A stretch of 64,000 nt of DNA, taken from positions 5,966,748-6,030,747 of the forward strand of contig JAJEKV010000031.1 of assembly GCA_021234155.1 (NCBI GenBank), in the 5' to 3' direction. The translations under genes and the position numbers were made by a program. Under the pieces are notes generated by a model. The model was not told the origin of the DNA. It did not search any database and saw only the letters and a list, made by a program, of their open reading frames with translations. The number at the start of each line of letters is the position of its first letter. Positions within the stretch are counted from its first letter, which is position 1. This DNA comes from Isoetes taiwanensis (lineage: Eukaryota > Streptophyta > Lycopodiopsida > Isoetales > Isoetaceae). This document shows, in pieces, positions 33,774 through 44,760 of the stretch.

Positions 33774-35267
33774 TCATATTGAGCCACAATCCATCTCCTT
33801 GAAACCAATTCTTGAATTCTCGACATCATGAAGGATATAGAAATTTTGTTGAGCAATGTTGCCGACAAAAAACAGCCCTTGACTTGGGACAAGGGCAAGG
33901 CAGTGGGTATCATTGCCGACATCGAGGAGGTAATTTTGTGGGGGCATACTGAAGTCGGCGCCCTCGAAATGGAGGGTAAGGGGCGGGAGGTCAGAGGGAG
34001 CGACGGAGGTCTTGAAGCAGAAGGAGAGGCCGTCGACGGGGTCAGAGGAGGAGATGGAGGAGGAGTTGAGGAGGTGGGATGTGACGAGGTCAACGGCAGG
34101 GCGGGGGAGGTAAGTCAAGGTCGTGCCGGAGTCAAGGACGGTAAGGCTATCGCCGTTGGGGTCAGCAAAGGAAGACGGGGTCAAGCCTTGGAGTCGTACG
34201 GAACCGACGCTGATTCCGTGGATCCGTACAAAGTAAAAAAGGCTGGCTTTTCCGGACCGGAAAGCTATCGGAGTATAAAAAAGGCCGGCAGGATCGCCGG
34301 AATCGCCCAATACCAGAGAACTAGTTCGATTCATCTTCGCACTCTGCAAACAGTACGCAAATCTGCGCCCCAATCCGCCCCCCATCTGTGCCTGCAGTGC
34401 CAGCGGCGATCTGGCAAGCCCCATAATCCCTGCTGCAACCCGAAATGTGCCGAAATTCAACCTCCCGCATCCAAACACGAAATTTTTGAGCTCAAATTCG
34501 TCGGTTTTGGAGCTTTTCAGTGTTAGAACTTCTGATGACACCGATCCCGTGGTGATAGATCCATCCTGGTAGCCATAGCCATATATACACTCGGAAAAAT
34601 TCCCCGAATTGGTGGGGATAGATGAATTTGCGGAAACAGGGCTTGAATCTGGCGAATTGGTCGGAATGGGGCTTGAATCCATTGAAATTGGGCTTGAAAT
34701 TGGAGAATTCAACTCGGAAATAGACATTGAATCCGGCGAAGAAGGTACCCAGGAAGAATTCGAAGGCGAAGAACCATTGTTGCACTTGTGGGTTACTCTG
34801 CTACACGACGGATCATCACAAGAAATCGGCCTATATGTAGCAGATTTTCTTGGGTCAAAAATCGGCCCCCTTTGCGCGTAGCAGCTCTGGCAGGGCTGGC
34901 ATTGAATCCAAGTAAAATCGCTGCCTGTATCCATGATCAAAGTGAAGAATTGAGCCGGTTTTCCAAACCCCATTTGCACATAATATGCCCCCATTCCTCT
35001 TTCTATTACGCTCGCTACTGGGCGATTCGGATCCAGCTTGAATTGAACCAATTCATTTCTTTGTTGATCCATTTCTAATACTTGATCAATTCCGAAATCA
35101 GGCCTAGAGTGCGCTGCCCTGTGCAGCTCTAACCGAATCGATCTTTGGCCTTCTAGATTTTGAGCTGGTAGAAATCTCCTGCTAATTTTCACCGGATTTG
35201 CATTTGTGAAGAGCCCATCAATGATTGTTAACACAGCAAACAGAATAATCTTACGGATCATAGCCAT
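33774..35267 (-). CDS. Nepenthesin-like (A1B) aspartic protease, intronless
   Basis: A 497-residue pepsin-family protease. An N-terminal signal peptide (MAMIRKIILFAVLTIIDG) precedes a prosegment. Catalytic motifs are IMDTGSDFTW (Asp113) and VLDSGTTLTYL (Asp379), with FTWIQCQPC and a Cys-rich insert as in nepenthesin-type plant enzymes, and GVDF-like C-terminal strands ending FFVGNIAQQNFYILHDVENS, RIGF and a final Cys. The frame is open 38 codons further upstream, but I place the start at 35267 because a TATA box lies at 35319-35326 inside that extension. An unusual Ser/Pro-rich stretch of about 60 residues (about 163-225, repeated SSPI/NSP units) lies between KCNN and CIYGYGYQDGS, lengthening the usual insert. 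Such enzymes act in the secretory pathway, vacuole or apoplast. The substrate is unknown. All key residues are present, so it is probably functional. Confidence 0.93.
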   Translation of the reverse strand: MAMIRKIILFAVLTIIDGLFTNANPVKISRRFLPAQNLEGQRSIRLELHRAAHSRPDFGIDQVLEMDQQRNELVQFKLDPNRPVASVIERGMGAYYVQMGFGKPAQFFTLIMDTGSDFTWIQCQPCQSCYAQRGPIFDPRKSATYRPISCDDPSCSRVTHKCNNGSSPSNSSWVPSSPDSMSISELNSPISSPISMDSSPIPTNSPDSSPVSANSSIPTNSGNFSECIYGYGYQDGSITTGSVSSEVLTLKSSKTDEFELKNFVFGCGRLNFGTFRVAAGIMGLARSPLALQAQMGGGLGRRFAYCLQSAKMNRTSSLVLGDSGDPAGLFYTPIAFRSGKASLFYFVRIHGISVGSVRLQGLTPSSFADPNGDSLTVLDSGTTLTYLPRPAVDLVTSHLLNSSSISSSDPVDGLSFCFKTSVAPSDLPPLTLHFEGADFSMPPQNYLLDVGNDTHCLALVPSQGLFFVGNIAQQNFYILHDVENSRIGFKEMDCGSI

Positions 35268-35318
35268 GTCTGAATGAATGGCTATACCGGAAGCAAGTTT
35301 TGGGATTGAATGGAAGGT

Positions 35319-35326
35319 GTTTATAT
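35319..35326 (-). promoter_or_regulatory. TATA box of the aspartic protease gene
   Basis: CATATAAA on the minus strand, about 52-59 bases upstream of the ATG at 35267, implying transcription start near 35290. This decides against the longer upstream start at 35381. Confidence 0.5.
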
Positions 35327-35515
35327 GAAATTGATGGGCAGAATTGGCGCTCATTTGATCTTGATTGCAGGCAGAGTCCATGGCCGATTTTGCTTGCTTC
35401 TATCTTGGGTTTAGGAAAACCGTTAATTCAGCTGAGGTCCAGCTCTCTCTTTTTTTACTTTTCTTTCTTCTTTTTTTTTTGTAATTTTATAAATGCTAAA
35501 TCATATTTTTGTGGA

Positions 35516-35705
35516 CTCCAAACGTTGGAGCCACTGTCAAAATAATAATTCACACTCTTTACACACATCTTCAAAACAACATTGAAATGATACTTAATAG
35601 GCACATAAATTGGTGGAAAATACTAAAGTTATCTATGGCTGGAAGGATCTTAGTATGGAAACATGTATTGTGCCCTCTTAAACCACAGGTCTTGCAATTT
35701 ATCAC
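35516..35705 (+). pseudogene. LINE reverse transcriptase C-terminal fragment
   Basis: The frame reads HINWWKILKLSMAGRILVWK then HVLCPLKPQVLQFI. This resembles the segment after the RT domain in LINEs, where W-x5-LS-x-AGR is conserved (compare LSLAGRSIIANTVL in the L1 at 27.2 kb). No RT core or tail is nearby. It is a short orphan piece. Confidence 0.5.
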
Positions 35706-36649
35706 GATCGGACCGTTCCTAGCCGTTAGATCAAACATAGGTTATATTATGGAACTTGGGATAGCTGAAGATTATGATGATAATCTCTAGAGATTATCAC
35801 AATAATCTTCCGAATATTCTAATATTCTAATCTAATGGTTGTTAACTTGCCACACATGGTGCTTCCAAGTTACCTCCTCCATCAATTTTCCCCCCTTTTT
35901 GCTCTGTTCCGGCGGCCGTTGCCGTTGCTCTGTTCCTGTGCTCGGCTTGCAAAATGCCTCTGCTCAGCTTGCTTTGCTCTGCTCGGGTTGTTCTGATCAG
36001 CTTGCTCTGCTCGACAGATCCTCTGCAGGATTAACAGCAGGAGTGGAGATGAAGCTCCAGCAATAGATTAACTGCATCGATTAACTGCAGAAGTGGAGAT
36101 GAAGCTCCAGCAATAGCTGAGCTATAGTTTTTCTGTTCATAATAAAGGTATCTATGCATCAAACTCGCATTGTGGTAAAATGTCTCGGCTATGTTTATAT
36201 CTTTTCTCACGCCGTCTGTGATGCTTGTAATTTTGAGCTCGATTTTCATTTTCAGGCAAAAGCAACTGCCTTTCACCTTCGTCTTCTCCAAGGTCGGCCA
36301 TGCTTAAGGCCTAGCAGAGCCATGCTCTGATTCTTTTCCTACTTATGGTAGCCTAAACTTCTACCCAGGCCATTATTTTCTGATTGACAGTACAATTTAG
36401 CTTTCTAAACAGGGCATTCTTTATCTTAAATTCAATCCAAATGGCCGTTTGAATGTGTAGGCTGTGGAATTAGAAAGTACTTGGAAAATTCTATTTAATG
36501 TACTGGAACTGGAATGGAGTCTCCAGAGCAAGCAGCAAAATTTAATCGGAGTTAGAAACTAGTAATGGCCTCAAAAATACAGGTCTTTTGCCAAAGTAGA
36601 CCTGTTGCATCAATCCACAGCTGATAAATTGCTCGACCTGTGGTTTAAG
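35706..36649. other. Non-coding; a ~50-base tandem duplication at about 36030-36117
   Basis: The unit GTGGAGATGAAGCTCCAGCA occurs twice, with ATTAACTGCA variants between copies. On the minus strand 36650-36610 reads LKPQVEQFI, matching LKPQVLQFI at about 35700 in opposite orientation, so a scrap of the same element may lie here inverted. Confidence 0.35.
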
Positions 36650-36746
36650 GGAGGTCAACCCTCCCCTCTTGCAGATCATGGGAAATAACCCTCGAGGCCA
36701 GAGGGTTATTTCCCATAATCTGCTCGAGGGGAAGGTTAACCTCCTC
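36650..36746. repeat. Hairpin with ~46-base arms
   Basis: The arms at 36650-36695 and about 36701-36746 are near-perfect reverse complements. Both contain CAGAT.ATGGGAAATAACCC and a GGAGGT.AACC end, with a loop of only a few bases. It lies next to the copia relic. It could be a small foldback element or an inverted duplication. Confidence 0.7.
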
Positions 36747-36779
36747 TTCATTTCTGCCATAAATATCAGTTCTTACATG

Positions 36780-37765
36780 ATTGTCTTCTAATAATTTTTC
36801 CACTTGTGTCTTCCTTCTTTTATTTGTCAAGGGCTCATTCACAATCACCTTTTCCTGTTCATTACTGTTCCTAATGTCTGAATTATTTGTTCCTGCTGCT
36901 GTTAGTGAGGTATCCACATCATTTATAACTGAACCTGTTTCTGCATTCTGCTTAATAAGCTCGTCATCATCATAATCCTCAACTAATTTTTTTTTTCTTT
37001 TGCCAACCCATCAATTTTCATTTTTTCTTTTTGAGCAATTTTACCATGTCTGTCTTTGTAAAGAACTCTTCTTTTATTTGTCAAGGGCTCATTCTCAATC
37101 ACCTTTTCCTGTTCATTACTGTTCCTAATGTCTGAATTATTTGTTCCTGCTGCTGTTAGTGAGGTATCCACATCATTTATAACTGAACCTGTTTCTGCAT
37201 TCTGCTTAATAAGCTCGTCATCATCATAATCCTCAACTAATTTATTTTTTTCTTTTGCCAACCCATCAATTTTCATTTTTTCTTTTTGAGCAATTTTACC
37301 ATGTCTGTCTTTGTAAAGAACTTGTTCATCAAACAATACATCTCTGCTGACTACAATATTCTTGTTTGTAAGAACAAAAATTCTATATCCCTTGCTTTCC
37401 TCATCATACCCCACCAAGAAACCTATTTCTGCCTTGTTATCTAGTTTTTGTCTGAGTTCAGTTGGCACATGAGCATAAGCTAAACAACCATAAGTTTTGA
37501 ACATTTCATAGTTTATGCTTTCATCAGAATTAAACCAAAGAAGGTCAGGTATATTACCATTAATGCTTGAGGCAGAAAGTTTGTTTTGTACCAATATTGC
37601 AGTCTTCAAGGCTTCTTTCCACAAATAGTCCAGTATTTTTGATCATCGATCTAACTGCATCCATGATGGTTCTATTCTTTCTTTCTGCAACACCATTTTG
37701 TTGTGAATTAGCAGGATACCAATGGCAAAATATATGTGTAATATACTAGAGAAAACGGTGAGTTC
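36780..37765 (-). pseudogene. Ty1/copia integrase fragment with internal duplication
   Basis: On the minus strand from about 37760 the sequence gives ANSQQNGVAERKNRTIMDA, the diagnostic end of the copia integrase core, then SMIKNTGLF. After a one-base shift near 37625 comes WKEALKTAILVQNKL, then YGCLAYAHVPTELRQKLD and GFLVGYDEESKGYRIF, the usual post-core region. A hydrophilic linker follows (KEKMKIDGLAKEKN, DVDTSLTAAGTNNSD, NEPLTNKRR) which is present twice because of a 256-bp tandem duplication. No protease, catalytic core start or reverse transcriptase is nearby. This is a defective fragment. Confidence 0.85.
36815..37326. repeat. 256-bp tandem duplication, nearly identical copies
   Basis: Copies at about 36815-37070 and 37071-37326 differ only at an A/T substitution in the CTCA.TCACC region and in the length and composition of a poly(T) run. 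The one-base difference in that run shifts the reading frame and causes the premature stop at 36983-36985. The duplication is recent relative to the decay of the element. Confidence 0.9.
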
Positions 37766-38964
37766 ACCAGGTCTTCAGCTCATAGTTCAAGCTTTATTAT
37801 TGTCTTGCAAGCATATTAATGCCAGATTCTACAAGCTACCATGGAAGTTTGTTGAAAAACATCGACTTCCACCATCTATTTTGTGCGCAAAACATTTCAG
37901 TGATTCCACCACGTGTCAAAATCTCTATGTGTCATAGATCTAAGAGGCTACTCTCTACATTGCGGAAATTCCCAGCAACGAGTAAGCAATTTTGAAAAGG
38001 ACAAGGGACATCCCCTTCCATTTAAATCGAGAGTTTAGAAATTGAGTGGCTTAGTTGAATCTTAGAAGAGACATCCGTTAAGGCGTAGCTAAATGGCAGG
38101 CCCTCTACTCTTGTAGTCGAAGCTGGCCCTTAGTACCTCTCTTTATCCTGGCCAGTCTAAACCAAATGCTAAGGCTTAATTGATGCGTAGAAAATAATGG
38201 AAAAAAACTTTTTGCACTGCCCTTAGTGAATTTTCAATCAACTTTTTTAACAAAATTGGACCTTTAGCTTCTTTAGCAGATCCTAGGGTTTGAAAAGATG
38301 GATCCTCCACCAAGGTGGGCAATTTCCTAGCTTGCATAACGATTTCACAAATATCCCTTTCTTGATGGATTGGTAATGCACATGATTTGATTAGACCATC
38401 TTGTTGCTATACACTCCCAGATAGCTTGATTATAGCTTTGTGGATCAAACTAATGTTTGAATGATATCCATTTTAATGGTTGGCGAGCTGCATTATTGTC
38501 CATCAGATTATCCTAAAAAACATGACCTTAATGTGTTGCCCAAAATCAATGACCATACAAATTCTTCGTACATTGTAATAACGTGGTGCCAGATTGTGAA
38601 AATAAGTGCTAAAAAGTCCAAAAGCAAATTCAAAGCGTATGCTGCAGTCATAAAATTATGATTGTAGTATCCATAGTCCAGCCTAATCCTTCTCTATGCA
38701 TTCCTCTTCTGCAAAACCACATGTTACCTGCGGTTGTTGCAAACTCATGTTGCCGTTTGTTTATATATATCATTATTTTACATCATGCAAACAAAACAAA
38801 GCAGAGTTTTATCACTTTCTAGCATTTGTTGTATGATCATGTTAAACTGTTAATGTTCAATATGAACTAGCTATGATCATTTGACATGCACCCCTAACAA
38901 TCATAAGTGCCTTACTTTGTCCTACTTTGTGGTTCTTATTTGGTGGATTTTATTTGGTGGAGCC
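37766..38964. other. No gene recognised
   Basis: The ORFs at 37722-37937 and 38461-38661 have no motif. The sequence is A/T-rich, with a few integrase-like traces near 37.8 kb too decayed to assign. Confidence 0.35.
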
Positions 38965-38969
38965 AGTAC

Positions 38970-39663
38970 TGTAACGTTCCTAACTGACATGCCCTTAACC
39001 AACTGGGCAAAACCGTCTAGACGTTTATGAGTAGTCGCTTCTACCCATTTATGATGGTGTCTCGCTTCTACCCATTTATGTCGGTGTCTCGAGAACGCCC
39101 CACAGGCACATTCAAGGATCGAATACTCGAGCGGTCTACCATGGGCACGTTCCTAACCGACATGCCCTTAACCAACTGGCCAAAACCGTCTAGATGTTTA
39201 TGAGTAGTCCTCTACCCATTTATGCCGGCAAACCGTCTAGACGTTTATGAATAGTCGCTTCTACCCATTTATGCCGGTGTCTCGGGAACGCCCAACAGGC
39301 ACATTCAAGGATCGAATACTCGAGCGGTCTACCATGGGCCCATTACAGTCTCTCCCACTAAAACTATGCTCGTCCTCAAGCATCTAAGGCTATACCACGA
39401 GCATTAAGGCTATACCATGTCACAATGATTACTAAGTCTTTGCAAATTACCTATGCATATAGGCACCCATGGAGACTCGAACTCGAGATTTGCTCTGATA
39501 CCAACTGTAACATTCCTAACCGACATGCCCTTAACCAATTGGGCAAAACCGTCTAGACATTTATGAGTAGTCGCTTCTACCCATTTATGCCGGTGTCTCG
39601 GGAACGCCCCACAGGCACATTCAAGGATCGAATACTCGAGCGGTCTACCATGGGCCCGTTACA
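38970..39663 (-). mobile_element. TRIM-like non-autonomous LTR retrotransposon
   Basis: On the minus strand the order is complete. The 5' LTR (39506-39663, 158 bp) begins TGTAACGGGCCC and ends ATGTTACA. Then come a GT spacer and a primer-binding site TGGTATCAGAGC (39492-39503) complementary to initiator Met-tRNA. A ~130-base internal region has no ORF. A purine-rich tract (39348-39360) precedes the 3' LTR (38970-39347). The element is flanked by a 5-bp duplication AGTAC (38965-38969 and 39664-39668). The 3' LTR is rearranged into two tandem, partly overlapping LTR copies. With no coding capacity it must have been mobilised in trans, probably by a Ty3 or copia partner. Confidence 0.88.
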
Positions 39664-39668
39664 AGTAC

Positions 39669-40554
39669 CCATGTATGTGCCTCATTGATTTATCAAGCCC
39701 TTGTTCTTCTAAGTTTTATATTTCCTTTGCTTTGAGGTATTTACTCCCTTCAAGGTGACGAGGCATTGTGATGCAATTATATCGATGATGTTAACCATTT
39801 GAGAAAATTACATCTCATACCTACCATTATATTTGATAAACTTACCATATTTGATATGCTTTGAACGTGCCTTTTCATCTACATACCTTGTATTACTCCT
39901 CTCTTCCTTGCTTTTCCTTGTCTATTTTACTTGATATCTGTCATCTTCAAAGTAATCACTGGTAGAGTTTTATAAATATATAGCACAATAATAAGGGGTT
40001 ATAGGGGTATTTGGTATGGATGCATAAATCACCATTCATGAGATCATAGAACAAGGGGGCGCTCATGATGGCGCTTAGGGATTCCGCTCCGCTCTTTTGC
40101 TCATAACTCGGAATTCCGATGTCAGATTTGGGTGTTCTTGGGCTCTTGGAAAGTTTATCACACATCCTTTTTGTCGGGTGATTTGTAAGGTGATTCTGCT
40201 GTTTTGATGGGAAGAATCCGCCTGACAGTCCTAGCCGTCTTTTGGTAGTGCTAGGGTTTGGCTGCAATTTCCTTGTGGTCATAACTTCTGCATTTGGTGG
40301 CCCTTTTGAGCGTGTTTGGGCTTGTTGGAAAGCTCTTTAAGTAATCCATCCATTGCTGCTTATTCTCTTCAGAGATTGGCCTATTGGAAAGGACTGTTCA
40401 GCTCTGAAACTTCGGCCTCCTTTTCGTGGAAATGACAAGATCCAGTCGCAGCCCTCTAAAATATTATTCTGGTAATTCTAGCGTAGTACATGGTGGAATT
40501 GGAAAATAGTATGCTGCAGATTCTCCCAAAATAAGTGTACATGATACACACAAA
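39669..40554. other. LTR/leader-like sequence without coding capacity
   Basis: Text from about 40060 to 40430 resembles retrotransposon leader or LTR sequence (for example CTTGTTGGAAAGCTCTTTAA), but no terminal repeats or PBS were found. The ORF at 39956-40282 (minus) lacks support. Confidence 0.25.
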
Positions 40555-41159
40555 ATGGATCGCGAGGGTGTTCTTTCAGCTCTTGAGAGTTTGGTTTCTT
40601 CGGTGCACCTCAATCCTTTGGTGTTACTCAACATGTCTTCTAATGGCACGAATGGGGTCGGCTCAATTGAGACAGGAGTTCCATCTCTCTCCTCTTCTCA
40701 GTTACTTGTTCCAATTTTCGTTCCAAGTGTAGTTGCCTCGATTACAGTTCATGCTTCTGCCCATATGTCTGGTGAGTGTGGGGGATGTGTTGAACATGTG
40801 CCATTGGAAAACTCTTATGAGAATGTCGCACCTCCAACGCATGTTGGAGGTTCCTCGGGTAGGGCGGTGTACTCTGGCCAAATAGCACTTCCAACACTCA
40901 TTGAAGCTCTGTGGGTCAGGCAAGACCCTCTTTGTCTGCTGAAGTTGCTTCTGGGCTAGCAGCACCTCCAATACATGTTGGAGGTCCCTCATGTCAGTTG
41001 AGATCCCACATGCCTGTGGAGTGTTCCTCTGGACAGGCTGCACCTCTAGCGCATGTTGGAAGCTTTTCCGAACATATGCAACCAGTAGCACTTGTTCATA
41101 AAGAAAGTTGCACAGGTGGAACCTCCAACACAGATTGGAAGTTTCTTGGCGTGGACTAA
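40555..41159 (+). pseudogene. Repeat-containing degenerate ORF, function unknown
   Basis: A frame from ATG 40555 encodes MDREGVLSALESLVSS and a Ser/Gly-rich region, then imperfect ~75-base repeats. These translate as variants of APPTHVGGSSG or APPIHVGGPS and contain the near-palindrome ACCTCCAANNCATGTTGGAGGT (about 40833, 40885, 40960, 41040 and 41108). A one-base shift near 40905 moves the rest into a second frame that ends at 41157-41159. No family is recognised. It could be part of a retroelement gag-like protein or a decayed host gene. Confidence 0.35.
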
Positions 41160-42250
41160 TCATAGAGGTAATGCACGGATGGTGGCATAACCTACACAAA
41201 CCCTATGGTTTAAATTCCTAATATGTGGGATGCCATGTACAACAATTTAATGTGCAGTATTAATACATCTTCTTTTTTATTGTGTAAGGGTGTTGGGGTG
41301 CGTGCCAGGGAATGCCGCATGTTACGCCGCATGCGGCGTTCCCTTTCATCTTGTGGTCCCTCTTGCGGGACGCTGGTTGTCGGCATTCAATGTGTTTGAA
41401 TGTCAAACACATCAAGAAAAATTTGATGCAATCGCCCTACCTATCTACGATTTTTGTTCTCTACCATGGGCGTAATGAAGGCAGTGGTTCTGAATCTGTG
41501 ACTCTTGAGCTAGGTCGTGTTCTTACTATAAAATGAACTGCTTCCTGTGGAGATGGCGGATTCTTTTCAACTCTGCCATCCCTTCTTGCTCGATTGAGAA
41601 CACTCTGATTGGTCAGTAACTGATTCCATTCTCGCAAAAGTCTTCCAATGTTTTAAATCTAACTAGATATTTTTTAGATTCATTGTGAAAGGGCCAGACG
41701 ATTATTTTATTATGGTTATTATGAAAACTGGCATTGGCAATGGTTGTTAAGCATTCAGAGAATTTTTGAATAGGTTACAACATGTCTATTTTCCACCAAG
41801 TTTTATTTGAAACTTTCTACTTTGCCACGTTTTCTTGAAATTACTCATTCTTTGATGAGCTCTATGGATGAGTTGCAGTCCTCTGTACTAACAGAATATA
41901 AGAATGGAATTATAGTATTCATCTGGATTTGCTCTTGATTTGATGCTTTCTCACAAACTGTGTATTTTTATTACTGGATCATCTGTATTTTTCGTTTAAA
42001 TACATCGAATTAGAAAGGAGAGTCAACGATTATGTAACAATCTTCGCAATGGGTACTGCAAATCCTCCAAAGCAAGCACTAACACTAACATGTAAGTTCC
42101 ATTTGCTATTTTGTCATGATCTTATTTGAAGTTTTACCAGTTTTTCGGGCAGATATGTCACCAGTGGAACTTCGAAAGGGTATTTGATGTTTCATATGCT
42201 CCTTATTTCAGTTCTTGTGTATATTTTTTAAAACGAAAGGTATGCTTTCT
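41160..42250. other. No gene recognised
   Basis: A/T-rich, with no motif-bearing frame. A short palindromic CCGCATGCGGC occurs near 41325. Confidence 0.35.
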
Positions 42251-42253
42251 CCT

Positions 42254-42356
42254 GTTGCAATCTCAACAATGCTGGCACTGTCATAGACAAAGAAAGCATT
42301 TTACAAAATATTGTGGAAATCTGGGAGAGTACCTCTTGGACTGCCACAGTTGCAGG
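42254..42356 (+). other. Candidate exon with paired cysteines
   Basis: A frame reading QQCWHCHRQRKHFTKYCGN and on to LLDCHSCR ends at CAGG|GTAAGG, a strong donor. C-x2-C pairs at both ends suggest a zinc-binding module. The match to plant CXXC families is suggestive only. No neighbouring exon was identified and no clean acceptor is visible. Confidence 0.25.
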
Positions 42357-44760
42357 GTAAGGGAATTTTTTTGCATTTCGTTGGCCCTAGATATAGCATC
42401 TTTGTTTTGCAAAAGGAAAATGTATTAACAGAATGTTAGCATACCCTTGGCAACACAGTTGGAAATGGGGGACTCCAGTTCGATGGCTTTAGGGTGTTCA
42501 CAATCATGTCCAATTGTATTTTTATTCTGCTCAATCTGATTCCTCTATTAGGTTTTATGTTTCGAAAACTAATACATCCACTTTTCTGTTTGTTTATTAT
42601 AGGTTTTTTCATCTCTCTAAAGCACATGGGAGGAGATAATCCAAAGGGGTTACATGCGTGCATCTTTCTTTTGTACTATTCGATTTCAGTTTACTAGGAG
42701 ATGGATGAGATGTCTGTTATTTAGAAAACAAGGTGCTGCGCACGAGGGGTTGCCTTTTGATGGCCTAAAATTATGTTTTCATGGTTTATGTAGAGAGTAG
42801 GTTAGGTTTCATCATTCCATGGTTTGCTTGTTTGGTGTTGTAGAACTTAGTAGATAGTGTACTTTGCATTGGTTGTATGGTTGTCGTCTGCCAATGAAGG
42901 TACAAAAGTTGCAAAATACTTCTAAATATACAAATTACTATGGCAAATTGCTAGCTTAAGGAAAAAAGCTAGGCAAATATGGAAAGAGAAAGCAAGTAGC
43001 CTGAGAGATGTGCTACGAGAAGAATGACCTATGAGAAAGATATGGGAAGAACTGTCATGGCAACAGGGTTGTCGTGAGAAGAGCCCCATAGAAGAAAAAT
43101 ACCTATGGTGGTAAAATGGAGACAACGTGGCAAAATAAAGGCCTCAACGAAAAAGGGGTCAAGTCACGAGAATTAAAGGGACAAAACCCTTGGAAGAACC
43201 ATGGAAGTAGAGATAACCATGGGAGAAGGGGAGAGGATTGTCGTAGCCTTATGGCAAGGTCAGAAGAAAATTAAAACAGAAGAGGAGAAATAAGACTGCA
43301 AGGGATGCAAGGGAGCAATGATAATGGAAAATTTGGGAAAAGATACTGGGCTAAGTCACAGAATCCTGAAAGGGAATAAGTGCTTGAAGAAAGCCCAGGA
43401 ATGGAAGTGATGGTCGATGACAACAATGGGCTACAAGTAATAAACATTGAATGAAGAAACTTTGGGAAGCATATAGGGCAAGTTGAAGTTGAAGGGCAAA
43501 CTATTGGAAATAAAAGAAAACCAAAAGAACAAGAATTGTTAACAAGAGGTTAACAAAGGGCACAAATGTGGATGAACTAAAAGGGCGCGACCCAAGGCGG
43601 GCCGATTTGGCCGAGTCGATTAAGAGCCGGTTCACATGCAACAGTGGTCTGAGAGGGGCCATGTTATACCCTTTGCAAATTGGTGATGGTCGGCGATGGT
43701 GGGCGTAAAAGGGCGTGGCCATTTTACACGACGGTGAAGGCGGCAATGGTGCATGTGAATCCAGCTGAGGAAGGGATGTGTTCCCAGAATAGCTTGCAGG
43801 GAAAAGCAAGATCTGGAGCAAATCGAGTCTATGAACACTAGCATCAGAAAATCACAGATTTTTAGAAGAATCGGTCAGAATCGTCTTGAATCGGTTAGAG
43901 TTTGCTGAAGCAGCCGATTCCTTACTTGAAAAACATTGAAGGGAAGTTAAGCCCAGCAAATCCGCATGTTTACAGAAATCAGGCCGGAATTGCGGCCAAA
44001 TCGATGAAGGCCATGCCAAAAAATTGTTCTATAGGGCGGCCAGGATCAGATTGAAGAATCCGAAGGCCGCCAGGGGCTGAAGATTTAGCAGCAACAAGTT
44101 TAAATGGCGCAGAAGAATTGGAGCAGGCCGGAACCGGAGCATCAAAGCCATCTCTGCAGGATTTGATCTCAGAGACAAAAATCGACCTTCTGTTATAAAC
44201 GAAACCCAGAGAAGAAGGAAATACAGAAAGCAGGGATACCAGGGTTTCAAATATCAATTGGGGCTTTGGTATATTAAAATTAAAACCTTACCCATGCCTG
44301 CCTGGTTTACACAAATGGGGAATTCAAGAACCCTTATGGAGAAAGAACCTTACGAGGGGCATTATGGAAAATGAGGAGAATATTGATGACGTGGCATGTC
44401 CAGTTGGCAGATTCGATGACATATCCAGTGATGCAGTAATGATGCAGTTGGTGCCACGAGGGCGATCCACTTAGGTGGCAAATACGAAATTCAAGGGGTA
44501 TACACCATTGAAGGGGTGTGATGATGTGGCAGTGATGTGGCGATGATGTGGCAGGGGACTATAAATATGTAACCACGGTTTGGGTTTTTCCAACCATAAC
44601 CAGAACTATAACCATATGCAATAAAGTGTGATCCTTCGTTCTAGTTTCCTTGGGTGTTCTCTTTCACAGCGCTACACTTCTCTCGGGTCGCGAGCTAGGG
44701 CTCGACAATGGTGCTGTGGAGAAGCATGTTGTGTGCGTGTCATCTTCGGAGACATCGCAC
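42357..44760 (+). other. Probable LTR-type sequence with TATA and AATAAA signals
   Basis: There is no coding gene. A purine-rich stretch (42940-43500) is followed at 44500-44710 by repeated GATGATGTGGC, a TATAAATA at 44560-44567, an AATAAA at 44620-44625 and a C/T-rich segment. That order is typical of the U3-R-U5 part of an LTR. Partner LTR and primer-binding site were not found. ORFs on the minus strand (43501-43844, 43979-44257) are unsupported. Confidence 0.3.

Noticed and set aside
33828-34526. 232-codon plus-strand ORF
   Set aside because: It is antisense to the aspartic protease. The Gly/Glu-rich product reflects the codon use of the real gene on the other strand.
35268-35381. Upstream 38-codon extension of the aspartic protease
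   Set aside because: The TATA box at 35319-35326 lies inside it, and the signal peptide starts at the downstream ATG.
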